Below, piece by piece: positions 22,983 through 33,902 of a DNA stretch of 64,000 nucleotides. Position 1 is the stretch's first letter, and every line of letters begins with the position of its first letter. The stretch comes from Carallia brachiata. Taxonomy: Eukaryota > Streptophyta > Magnoliopsida > Malpighiales > Rhizophoraceae. The notes under the pieces are model-generated. The model made no database searches. It saw nothing but the letters and a program-made list of their open reading frames with translations, and was not told where the DNA came from. The stretch spans positions 5,563,816-5,627,815 of the forward strand of contig JADCRB010000025.1 in assembly GCA_021464245.1 (NCBI GenBank), read 5' to 3'. Position numbers and translations under genes: made by a program.

Positions 22983-25900
22983 TAAGGCAGTGTCTAGATA
23001 AGCAACCTCTCGGAGCGTTTGTCAGATAGTTCAGTGACAATTGACAATGCCGGCCCACATAAAACATTTAATATGAGTACGTTTGTTGGACAATTTTTAA
23101 TTTAATATATTTTTTAAATAATAATAAAAAATTTATTAAATTATAAATTATAAAAAAATATTTATTTTTTTTATAAATTTCAACACTTTTTTAAAAATTT
23201 AAACTTAAAACTTTGAATATTTAGGCTTATTCATTGAGCATGTACTCATTGCAGCTCCGCAATGATGGGTAAAAAATAAAAATAAAAATAAAAAAATTAG
23301 AAATAACAACTCTCGATAATATAAAATTCCAATTATCACAATTAAAACAAAGAACCTGTGTTGGGACCTTGCCACGTGCGATAAAAGGTCACTTTTGGGT
23401 TAACCTCTTTTTTTAAATTTTATAACAAATAAAAATTTATCGTAAGTATAATAATAATTAAATTTATAAATTAAAGTAAATTTTTATATTATTGACTTTT
23501 TTATTCAACTTCTCTTATAAAGAAGATCTCACTAAAATATTATTAAATTGAAAATAATTTTTTTTAAGTTTAATCATGATATTAATAAATTTAATATTTA
23601 ATCATATGCTCACAAATAAATTTTTTTTTATTTAAAAGGCATACTAATACAAAAATTCAAACTTATGTTAATATTAAAAGAAACATATTAAAACATCACT
23701 AACCTACCACCTCGACTTTTGAATTGACGGCTCATATGACTTTGGAAAAAGATACACAATGAGAGAATCTATTTAGAAACGCCGAGACTATAAAAGTACA
23801 ATATTATTTTGAGTTTAGCAGGATTAAAAAATAACAGTATTATTATATAATCATATAATTTATGATATGAAAAAATTATAAAGTTAATTTAATAATTTAT
23901 TATTTTTTTAATTTAATATATTTTTATAATTTAACAGTTTAAATTTTTACATATTAATTTTATATTTATTACAAGTAATAGATTCGCATAATACACAGAT
24001 TTAATTAAATTTTGTAAAAAATTTATTTTTACTTGATTTTATTTAAAATAAAAAATTATAAATTATAAATTTTCAGTATTATTTTTTTAGAATTTTTTTA
24101 AAAATTTTTTAAAAAATAAAAGAACTTTTTTTTCTTTTTTAGAAAAAAATTAGAGGTAAATTTAAGAGATTTTTTTCATCTGTTTTCTTTTCTAAAAAGA
24201 AGGATTCGTAAAATAGGTTTTATATTATTTTCTTTTATTATAAAATTTATAGTTATAGGGATTTAAGTACAGTCAAAGTAGAAATACAAAAATCAATAGA
24301 ATTTTATTTGATTATAATTATATTTATATTAATTGTGAATCTTGATATAATTTTTATAATTATAAAATATTTTAATATTATTTTTAATTTATAAATTTAT
24401 GAGAAATAATCATATGTCAAAAAGAAAAGAATTGAATTTTTTTTAATTTAATTATATATACTTACATATAAATTATATGTCTGTCTAATTTTTTCCTATT
24501 ATGTAGTATTGCCACCAAAACCCTTTCCTTCCTCTCACATGTATCTTTGTTGGGATCATTATTTTTTTGTTTAAAAAATGATAGTTGAGTGGACAATCAC
24601 TCTTATCCGAACAAGATTTCGAAGAGTAATAAAGATATCCAAACAGGTATTTAACGCGATTGTAATTTCAAAAATTCAAATTCGAGACCTCTAATTAATC
24701 AGTGATGGACCTCTATTATTCGTAGTAACGCCTGTTGGTTGAGATTATTATTATGGCAAGTTGCGAGGAATTTTTTTTGCGATAGGGGCCAAAAGCAATA
24801 GTGTGACATTTATATCAAGGTCCTATATGGAAGGAATCCATGCCTAGAGGAGCTCCGTTTTTATTTATTTATTTATTTTTTTCTCAAAAGGGCAGATTAT
24901 TTCATGCTGTATCGTTCTTATTTATCAAATCTCATATATAAGGTGTTCACAGTTTGATTAATTAAATTGAACCATTATAATTATTCATAAACTAAAATTT
25001 TCAATTATATAATATTAAAAATTATTCTTGAACTGAAAATCAGTTAATTAAATTGATTTAACTGAAAATTTCAGTTCAGTTTTGATTAATTGTTCAATTA
25101 ACTGAATTAAATGACAAAAAATGTAAAAAAAAATATTTTTAATATATATTTTTAAAAAAATTATAATTATCATTACATATAAAAAAATAAAAAGTAATTA
25201 TTCAAAATATAATAATATTTTATTTTCATTTATTTATTAATAATTGTTGTATTAATAATATTTTTTCTTATCATTAAAAAAATAGAAAAAAAATAAATAT
25301 ATGTATAATAATATTTCAATTTCGATTTAGTTAATTACAGGTTTTTAATATTAAAAATTAAATTGAACTAAAAATTTTAATTTATTTTCAGTTCAGTTAA
25401 CTGATTATAAAATTAATTTTATTAATTAAAAATTCAATTTACTACGATTTATTTTTTTCAGTTAACTGAAATTTTCAGTTATTTTTGAACTACCCCTACT
25501 CATAGGTACTTTGACTAGAAACGTAAATTACTTGAGATTCATTGGGTACCCAATGACGGATTTTGTCCGAAGAGGAGCTTCCAATAGAACATGGACATCG
25601 ATTAATGTATTAGTTTCTTGGAAATAATGCCATCTCCACTAATTTCAGAAAAGATCTGGACATATGATCGTCGTTATTTGTCGATATAACTAGCTGGTAT
25701 TCTTAATTTTCTAATGACATCCTAACGAATGATGTGGATTTGAGAAAGAGTAATACGAAATATATTAGTAGGAGGATGTATGTAATGGAATGTGACGACA
25801 TTTAATCGATTTATTTTTTCTACAACTGTTTTTTTTTATTTACTAATGATCTTAAATGTAGTTTATATATATATATATATATATATAGGCCGCATGATTT

Positions 25901-26512
25901 AAACGAAAAATCAAACAGGTGCGAGTCTCAAGGTGTTTTTTTTTTTTTTTTTTACTTATGATGTATATACAATCAAATAAAATATAATTTGAAAGACTAT
26001 ATGTACTTTTTACCTTAACTATATGTACATTCTATATTAACTGTACATATAAATAATATTTTTTTAAAATAAATAAAAAGATAAAAGTTATCTATAAGAT
26101 CCACACTTGTTTCTCCTGTCATAAAAACTTGTCTCCTCCCTATATACATACAAATCTATACACACACATTTTAAGTTGCACAAATGATTATTGAAAGAAT
26201 CTGAAGTAGATAAATGTCATATAAAATCATTCATGTTTCTATTACAAGTATATCAAAATTTAATCGTCCCAAATAATTTAATATTTGCATTTTGGGACCA
26301 TGAAAAAGTTTATTCGTGTTCTGTTATTCCGCGTCTGTTTTCTAGTTAGTAATTGCGGGGCTAAAATCTAAGTGCATGATCATAAGATCAATCACCTATC
26401 ACTAATATAATGCATTTTGAAACAGATGGCAAGTTGTCCTTTTCTCATCTTTTTAATCTCTTACTTATCCCAATAACCTATCCGCATTAAAAACTTAAAT
26501 ATGTACAGTTAT

Positions 26513-26761
26513 CTACCAATTCAGCCTAATTCTTTGGCTGATGATATCTACCATTCCGTGAACTTGAGGGTTGACGAGTCTTTGAAATAAGAAACGTAGA
26601 GCACCATGTGAATCTGTGATTCCCTTCGAATTAATAATGGAACGTTCAACAGCTTGCATACTTTTAAGCATATCCCACGTCAAAGCTTGGAAAACGGAGC
26701 TAATCCTTTGATTGATCATGTCCATATTGATCGCACCACATCCCTTTGGAAATCGGTCCAT
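26513..26761 (-). pseudogene. Unrecognised 82-codon frame, copy 2
   Basis: This open frame (MDRFPKG...INMDMINQRISSVFQALTW...) is shared with 28,448-28,699 and, broken, with 12,597-12,815. No transmembrane segment or known motif is seen. Differences from copy 3 are mostly amino-acid changing, which suggests relaxed or no constraint, so it is more likely a captured exon or old gene piece than a working gene. The longer frame reaching up to 26,872 only adds translated poly-Lys from a LINE tail. Confidence 0.35.
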
Positions 26762-26769
26762 TGTTTGAC

Positions 26770-27128
26770 TTTCTTTTTTTTTTTTTTGATCAAACAGCGA
26801 AGCAAAGATGCATTTTCTTTCTTTCTTTCTTTCTTCTTTTTTTTTATTTATTAAAACAAGGATGCATTTCATTAAATTAGCGTTACATAGTTAAGGCCCA
26901 AAAGAAACCAGTACTTGCAAAAGTCCAATACAACCCCAAGCAGACCAAAGGCCCAATGGGCAAAAAAAAAATCCAGCAGTGGACACCACAAGGCTTGCTA
27001 CAGACTAGGCCCATAGGCCGGACAGAGGCAACCCATAGGCCGCAGGGCAGAAGCACCCCCACACAGCTCTACAGTCACTCCCCACAAGCAGGGAGGATCG
27101 GCACCGGCAACGCCGATGAGAGCCAACG
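26770..27128 (-). mobile_element. 5'-truncated LINE 3' end (minus strand)
   Basis: Read on the minus strand the segment ends taatgaaatgcatccttg, then A-rich runs, a (GAAA)n stretch and a final poly-A near 26,776. This is the usual tail of plant L1-type elements. It sits between the two tandem copies of the right arm. No coding part is recognisable. Confidence 0.5.
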
Positions 27129-27185
27129 CAGATGATCCTCGTTATTTGTAGATATAACCAGCTGGAATTCTTTATTTTCTAATGC

Positions 27186-27543
27186 CTGAGGCCTTAGGGG
27201 TTAGAGCAGCAGCGCAGATGGCTTGGGCAGATGGATCACCTATCTCTGGTCATCGAAGTTGACTCCCAAAAAGTCTACAACCAATTAACAGGCCGTCCAC
27301 AGGATTGGCACCGGGCCTACGGCCCTATTTTGAATGATGTATGCAAACTCTTTTAAGTTTTTTCCCAATTGTAAGTGTGATGCTATAAAAGGCACGGCAA
27401 ACAGAGTTACAGATTGGGTACCCTACCAGTTCAGTCTTGGATTGGGTCGAAAACCTTCCAGCAGACCTAAAACTTTTGTTAATCTCTGATTTTGCTCATC
27501 AATGAAACGTCGTGCGCTCTTTCCAGTCAAAAATAAATAAATA
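27186..27543 (+). mobile_element. LINE fragment with RNase H-like remnant
   Basis: The plus strand encodes EALGVRAAAQMAWADG and, after a frameshift, VIEVDSQKVYNQLTG...WHRAYGPILND. These are recognisable as the RNase H-like (RVT_3) domain at the end of plant LINE ORF2. A short 3' region and an AAATAAATAAAT tail follow. It interrupts the second tandem copy: the aligned first copy continues uninterrupted near 25,715. Confidence 0.65.
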
Positions 27544-27963
27544 AATGATGGCATCGTAATGAATGATGTGGATTTGAGAAAGAGTACTGCTAAATATATT
27601 AGCAGGAGGATGTATGTAATGGAATGTGACAACATTTAATCGATTTATTTTTTCTATAACTGGTTTTTTCCTTTTTTAACTAATGATCTCAAATTTAGTT
27701 TATATATATGTTGCAGAATTCAAACGAGACATCAAACACAGGTGTGTCTCAAGGTGTTTTCTATTTTTTTTTTTTTTTACTTATGATGTACACGCAGCCA
27801 AGTACAATATATTTTTTAAAACTATATGCACATTTTATTTTAATTGAATGCGCATTCTATCTTAATTATACATACAAATAATATTTTTTCTAAACAAACA
27901 AAAAAAATACCTGTGAGATTTACACTCGTTTTCTCCTATCAGAAAAACTCTTCTCCTCCCTAT

Positions 27964-27964
<1 letters not shown>

Positions 27965-27999
<35 letters not shown>
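27965..27999. repeat. (CA)n microsatellite
   Basis: An uninterrupted run of about 17 AC units. Confidence 0.95.
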
Positions 28000-28001
<2 letters not shown>

Positions 28002-28447
28002 TATGTTGCACAAATGATTATTGAAAGAATCTGAAGTAGATAATATCATATAATATTATTCATGTTTCTATTGCAAGTATATCAAAACATTTTGGGACCA
28101 TGAAAAAGGGAAAAAGGCAATTCGCATTTCGTTGCTCCTCGTTTTGTTTCTTGGTTAATTACGAGGCAAAAATCTGAATACATGATGAGCATAAGATCAA
28201 TCAACCATCACTAACACAATGGGTCTTGAAAAAAGATGGCAAGCTGTCCTTTTCTCATCTTTTTATTCTCTTACTTATCCCAATAATCTACTCTTAATAA
28301 AAAAAATTTCTAATTTGACTCACATTTTTTATTAGTATAATTTACTTATAATCTTATACCACATAAATTTGAAATAAAAAATAAAAAATTAAATTTGTAT
28401 AATATAAGATCTTGAATGAGTTTTATTAACCAAATAATGAAATAAAA

Positions 28448-28699
28448 TTAAGAAGTACTTATTAAAAAATTAAATAAATACATTTGTCTGCCAATCAGCC
28501 TTAATTCTTTGCTGATGATATCTACCATTCCGTGAACTTGTGGGTTGATGAGTCTTTGAAACAAGAAACGTAGAGCACAATGTGAATTTGTGATTCCCTT
28601 CGAATTAATAATGGAACCTTCAACAGCTTGCATACTTTTAAGCACATCCCACGTCAAAGGTTGGAAAACAAAGCTTATCCTTTGATTGACCATGTCCAT
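28448..28699 (-). pseudogene. Unrecognised 83-codon frame, copy 3
   Basis: This frame (MDMVNQRISFVFQPLTWDVLK...) is homologous to the copies at 12,597 and 26,513. Its end differs from theirs because of a small shift. No function can be assigned. Confidence 0.35.
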
Positions 28700-29646
28700 A
28701 TTGATCGCACCACATCACTTTGGATATCGGCCATTGTTTGACAAACGTTAATATATCTCATTCACATCATTGTCACTGCATTCACATTACTCTTACATTA
28801 ATTGGTCAGTGGTCGCATAAGAGAAGATGAGATCAACATAATGTCATGGAATATACGCGGGTGCATAATTGAGCAATCATCAGTTTTAATAATAACACAA
28901 GACACTTTTCTGGGATGCATTTCTTGCTAAAAACCCATGAAAAGGTATTTGCAACTGGTTAAAGACCAATGCAGAATTGCAAACTGCTAAAAACCCGTTA
29001 AAAGGAGAAATATAGCCGAGGTGTTAAACCACTATGTTCATGACTCTAAAATCTTATTATTTGACAAAGTCAAAGTGTGTGTTATTATATTACTAAAGAA
29101 TTTAGTCGAAATTTAACTAAAATGATGTTATGTTGACATTATTTTGAATTTTACATATTAACTTTTTAAAAAAAAAATGATAGATGAGTTGTAAATAATA
29201 AACTAGTAACGGGTTTAGTAACTCAAATTATTTTATTGTATAATTTATTACATATAAATAAAATGATGTTACAAAAAATATATATATTTTTATTGTAACT
29301 CCAATAATCCGTCTCCAACTCTGTCGAAAAATACTCGTCCCTATGGCAGGACTTTATGATAAACAATATGAAAACTAGTGTAATATACTAATCCATGGTC
29401 ATCAAATGCCTACAAAGCTATATTTGATTTCCTGCCCCTGAAGTCTGTCACAATTGTCAAACGTTGAATTCAGGTGAGAACATGAACACAAGCCCACAAG
29501 CTGCTTAAAAAAATATAAAAAAATACTGGTCAAATTTTGTACCCTTTTCACTTTGGCGTGCTAGGACTTCCACTCTCATTTCAATTTGTTTTCTCAACCA
29601 TCTTTGTACATTTTTGTTTTGCTTGCCCGTCGCCAAATGCAGCGGA

Positions 29647-29654
29647 TATATATA
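29647..29654 (+). promoter_or_regulatory. TATA box of CASPL1D
   Basis: TATATATA about 105 bp before the ATG at 29,758; the spacing suits a core promoter with a ~75-nt leader. Confidence 0.5.
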
Positions 29655-29757
29655 CACACATATTCCAACATTATTGTTTGCTCCAAATTCTAGTCGTTGC
29701 CTAACTACTCTTCAAAACTTGCTTTACAAACCCAAGTAGTCTTTCTTTCAAATCTTC

Positions 29758-30752
29758 ATGGCATCCACTTACAAGCCTGACGAAGAAGCCGGCATGCCAA
29801 CTGCGACAAACTATTTTGCTATCGATGTTGGTCTTCGGGTATTACTGTTTGCGGCCACGATAGCTGCCCTTGTGGTCATGGTCACTTCCAAGCAAACGGA
29901 ACTCGCTGTTTTGCCAGGAGGCATTAGTGTGCCTCGTTCAGCCAAATTCAACCACTCCCCGGCCTTCATGTAAGTGAAACTTCGTCCCAAAAAATTTTAT
30001 GGTAATGAAATTGTTGACGATGGTTAAGAAATCTGAGTCCCAAATGGTGTTTTCTTCGTGCAGATATTTCGTTACAGCAATGTCCGTTGCTTGCCTTTAC
30101 AGTATTCTCACAACCCTGGCATCCCTCGGCATGGTCTCGAAGCCATCTCACGCCACCAAGTTCCTACTCCATGTTGCAATTTGGGACGTGGTAATTAGTT
30201 AATTACATAGTCTACTATTGCATCAACCAAAAAATCACATGAACAATATACCTTTTATATTCGTATGAGAACTATGTGTTACAGTTTCGTGTATTAAGAA
30301 TGCTAATTAAATTACTGTAATTTGCCACTAATCACAAAGTCTAATAGTAGAATACTTGAATTCTTAGTTTCAGGTTCAGGGTTCGATCTTTAATCTTTAC
30401 AAACCCTTTAAAAAAAAATTGCTGACTTGTTTTGGGGGCGGGGGAGGGGTTGAATTGGCACAGAAGTTCATGCAACAATCAATTGAATACAAAAATATGA
30501 GCTATGTTTAATTAATTTATGATGCAGGTGATGTTGGGGATAGTGGCCTCAGCCACGGGCGCAGCAGGAGCTGTTGCATATATTGGACTGAAGGGCAATA
30601 GTCATGTGAGATGGAACAAGGTGTGCTCTGTTTATGACAACTTTTGTCGACATATAGGGAGCTCGGTTGCAATCTCACTGTTGGCCTCGATTCTGCTCGT
30701 TTTGCTCACAATGCTCTCTGTGTTTTCCCTCCATCGTCGAATCCCTAAATAG
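29758..30752 (+). CDS. CASPL1D: CASP-like protein 1D (complete, three exons)
   Basis: This encodes a 187-residue four-transmembrane CASPL1 protein. Exons are 29,758-29,969, 30,064-30,190 and 30,528-30,752. Donors are GTAAGT and GTAATT, acceptors are GCAG, and splice phases are 2 and 0. TM1 carries the conserved Arg ([18 protein letters not shown]) and is followed by TSKQTE. Exon 2 reads [13 protein letters not shown] with TM2. Exon 3 begins inside TM3 just after the conserved Asp ([16 protein letters not shown]) and contains [14 protein letters not shown] and the Cys pair before TM4. The text is closest to Arabidopsis CASPL1D1 as I remember it. In Arabidopsis 1D1, 1E1 and 1E2 are neighbours, so the grouping here looks like conserved gene order. 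It likely acts in the plasma membrane; its precise role is unknown. Confidence 0.92.
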
Positions 30753-31880
30753 GACCGTTTCGCAGTAATATTCAGCAACTAGAGAATGCGTGTCTTGAGA
30801 TGATGAACACCGTGTGGTCATGTTGTGTTTGTGTATATTTGGTCATTTGATGTTCAGTTAGTTGTTGTGTTCTTGTGCAAGGTATTGTTATATGAGTTTA
30901 TTGTGAGTTTCATTTAGCTTAGCGAATCTGAAATTTATTTTGGCCAATCTTTTGAGCTCTGTCCTATTTACGGATAAAAATAATAATGCAACGCAGATAG
31001 ATGGAAACAAATTGAATAAAAAGTTATTACATTGAATTGGTCACCGTAAATAAAGTCTTGCAGCCGATAATAACGACTATTCTCTTAACTTAAAGACGTG
31101 ACAATCTTCCTATTAATATACAAGGAAGCAGAAATGAGGACTCAGCAATTTAAAATGTATGACATAGAGGGTGATAAACCTGAAAGAGGAAAGAAGATTT
31201 TTTATTTTTTATTTTGAAAATACTAAATAGCACATTTTTAAGTAATACTAAAATAATATTAAAATTATATAGGACGTTGGATGGCTGAATTCAAAAATGA
31301 ACAATATAAATAAATAAATAAATTATTATATATCGTTGGATGAAATATGTTATCTAGAATTAGGTTGTACGATGAAACTCATTCTTTTTAGTGCGTTCAC
31401 TCTTTTTATAAATAATACGATTGGAAGTAAAATGACATTATTATAGAGGGCTCCATTATATGTCCGAAAAAAATTTTTAGAGAAAATTTTTGTAAAGCAA
31501 TTATATGAATTTATTATATAATCACATTGATCATAAATCCAATTAAAAAAAGAAAAAAATTACTATTTTTTTTATAATGAATTTATATAGTTGCAAAAAA
31601 TTTTAAATTCGTTATATTACAAAAAATTTTTAACAATTTTTATACCAGACATATACTTTTTTCCTTATTACAAATACGTATAAATATATGATAACAGCTA
31701 GTAATCCAACACAGGGCTAGTTAGTTATTAACAATCGTTACTTGCTGCAATTATTTAGTTACAGGTGGAAGTGTCTTTATTGCATAGAATTGTTATTTTC
31801 CAAAATTAAATTAGACTGTTTCCATAAAATAAATAATTCCCGATTACACAATGGCATATTATTGCCAAAAATCAGAAAAC
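30753..31880. other. Intergenic, no gene seen
   Basis: The first ~200 bp are probably the 3' UTR of CASPL1D. The rest is AT-rich with short A/T runs and no coding signal. Confidence 0.6.
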
Positions 31881-31883
31881 TAA

Positions 31884-32980
31884 GGCCCCGTTTAGTATGA
31901 ATTAAATTTGTTATTTTTTATTTATTTTTTACAAAAAAAAAAAGAGAAAATATGTTTGGTATTGATTTGTTTTTGTTTTTTGTTGAAAGTTAAAAATGCT
32001 TTTTAAAGAAAAAATAAATTAAGAAAATAATAAAAGATAACTTTTCTATTTTATTTTTCATTTTTTTTCTATACTTTCTCTCACAATCTTTTCTCTTTCT
32101 ATCCACCCTCTTTACCATATCTCTCTTTACTCATCCTTTCTCTATCCCTCTATATTTTTTCTCTCTCTACTCACTCTCTCTCTACCCTCTCTCTCCTTTT
32201 TCTCTCTCTATTCTTTCTCTCTCTTTTTTCTCTCTCTACTACTCTCTCTACTCATTTTTTTTCTACCCTCTCTCCTTTTTCTCTCTCTACCATTCACTCT
32301 ACTCATTCTCCTTCTTCCCACTCTCTCTCTCTCTCTTTTCTCCCTCAATCATTCTCTCTACTCATTCTCTCTGTACCCTCTCTCTCTCCTTTTTCTCTTT
32401 CTACTATTCTCTCTGTCTACCCCCACTCTCTCACATTTTTCTCACTCTACCATTCTCTCTCTACCCTCTCTCTCTCATTTTTCTCTCTCTACTATTTTCT
32501 CTACTCATTCTCTCTCTACCTTCTCTCTCTCTCTCTCATTTTTCTCTCTGTATCATGCTCTTTACTCATTCTTTCTCTATCCTCTCTCTCTCTCTTTTCT
32601 CTCTCTACTATTTTCTCTCTACCCCCTCTCTCTCATTTCTCTCTCTCTACCATTATGTCTACTCATTCTTTTTCTACCTTCTCTCTCTCTTTTCTCCTCT
32701 CTGTCATTATCTCTACTCATCCTCTTTCTACTCTCTTTCTCTCTCTTTTTTCTCTCTCTACCATTCTCTCTATTCATGTTCTTTCTACCCTATCTCTTTC
32801 TCCCATTTTTCTCTCTCTATTCATATTTTTTATCAATTCTCTCACTATCCTTTTTCTATCTATTTTTTTTCTATAAGAAAAAAAGTGACAATAATAAATA
32901 TAAAAATTCAACAAACAGTAAAAATAAAAAAATAAAAAATAAGAAATAAAAATAAAAAATTGACAGCGTTTTTAAACGAG
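31884..32980. mobile_element. Possible MITE with expanded pyrimidine core
   Basis: The left edge ggccccgtttagtatg is a common plant DNA-transposon terminus. The right edge agcgtttttaaacgag is only a weak inverted match. Both flanks of the core are AT-rich. The central 32,062-32,876 has grown into a C/T-only-like microsatellite. The 126- and 73-codon open frames here are products of that repeat and are not genes. Confidence 0.35.
32062..32876. repeat. ~800-nt polypyrimidine (CT-rich) tract
   Basis: The plus strand is almost purely C and T with scattered single A in a loose CTCTCTCTCTAC-type period. It is non-coding. Confidence 0.9.
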
Positions 32981-33902
32981 TTTTAATATTTTTATTTGAC
33001 TGTTAAAAAAAAAGTCTTTATTTGGCATCATTGGATAAATGGAACACTTGCCCATGGCTCAATTCAAATATTTCAATATATTTTTTTATTCTTTAACATA
33101 ATTAGAATTAGTGTCAAGAAGTCAACGAATAACTCGATAGTATTAAGTGTTAGACGTTATTGCATGAGTTTGAAGTGTCTAGTGAATAGTAAATTAAATT
33201 TACTTTGTTCTGTTAAGCCAGACGCAATACATTCTAAATAAACACAATTCCTTTTCAATTTATTGATTAAAAAAAAAAGCATCAAGAATTCAACCAAAAA
33301 AAAACAAGAACAAATAATAAACAATGAAACATTCCCTTGCTCAAAAAAACAAAAAAAAAACAGTGAAACATTCCAGCGGAGCAAGGTAATCTTTCTTTCC
33401 CTTTTGCATTGATCATAATGGGAAAATTTGTTGCTTCTCACAAAAAAAAAAAAAAAAAAACAACAACAACATTTGCGGGTGCCCGTGGAGCTGGAGGACG
33501 AAGAGTCTTCTTCACTCTTCTCTTTTTTTTTTTAGCTAAATTGCCCACTTCCTGAAAAAAAAAAAACAAATGATTGTATATTTGTATCTTATCATCCATC
33601 CGATTAAAGGAGTTTCAAATGAAACAACAGGATAGTAGCAATATGCAAAGCCTCATCCCATTCGATATAGCCCTCAGATTGCCTCCTACCTTGAGGTCGA
33701 ATCAATTCGAATTTCACTTTTGTCTTCTTGATTATTATTATTATATCATTTCAATCATTTCTATTTCGATTTATGGGGTTTCTCATAATTTTTTTTGGTG
33801 GGGTTTTCGTTTTTTCTTTTTCTTTTTTTTTTTTTTTTGGCCTTACTATTAGGTTCTGGACCTGTGCGCCCTGGGTAGTTGCTCTCTGTTTTGGAGGGAG
33901 CT
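32981..33902. other. Intergenic and leader of the next gene
   Basis: AT-rich sequence with several poly-A and poly-T runs (33,270-33,460 and 33,800-33,840). There is no gene. The last ~100 bp are less AT-rich and probably include the 5' UTR of the gene starting at 33,903. Confidence 0.5.

Larger units (their letters stand above)
16795..23850. repeat. Diverged unit C of the CASPL1E triplication
   Basis: Homologous blocks run in the same order as in units A and B, from intron 1 through exon 1 and about 6 kb upstream. Examples are gaggttaacagccctgatca at 21,419 against 3,181, and ttgtcag.tagttcagtgaca near 23,010 against 4,050. Divergence is clearly greater than between A and B, and C carries at least four private insertions (18,859; 20,739; 22,147; 22,768). 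Apart from exon 1 I see no gene from 17,600 to 24,700. Confidence 0.8.
24700..29170. repeat. Right arm of the inverted duplication, itself partly doubled in tandem
   Basis: Blocks here are the reverse complement of 12,040-14,200. Within the arm, about 25,660-26,765 is repeated directly at about 27,130-28,740, each copy holding one version of the unrecognised frame. Two LINE fragments separate or interrupt the copies, and 24,900-25,500 is an extra AT-rich block. No intact gene is visible. Confidence 0.7.

Noticed and set aside
26654..26872. Lys-rich extension of the 26,513 frame and its plus-strand Phe-rich shadow
   Set aside because: Derived from a LINE poly-A tail and (CTTT)n repeat.
30415..30450. 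G-rich run in CASPL1D intron 2 as a possible G-quadruplex
   Set aside because: Only a single short G cluster (ggggg, ggggg, gggg with one-base spacers); possible, but too little context to claim a function.
32555..32935. 126-codon Ser/Leu/Phe-rich frame
   Set aside because: Translation of the CT microsatellite.
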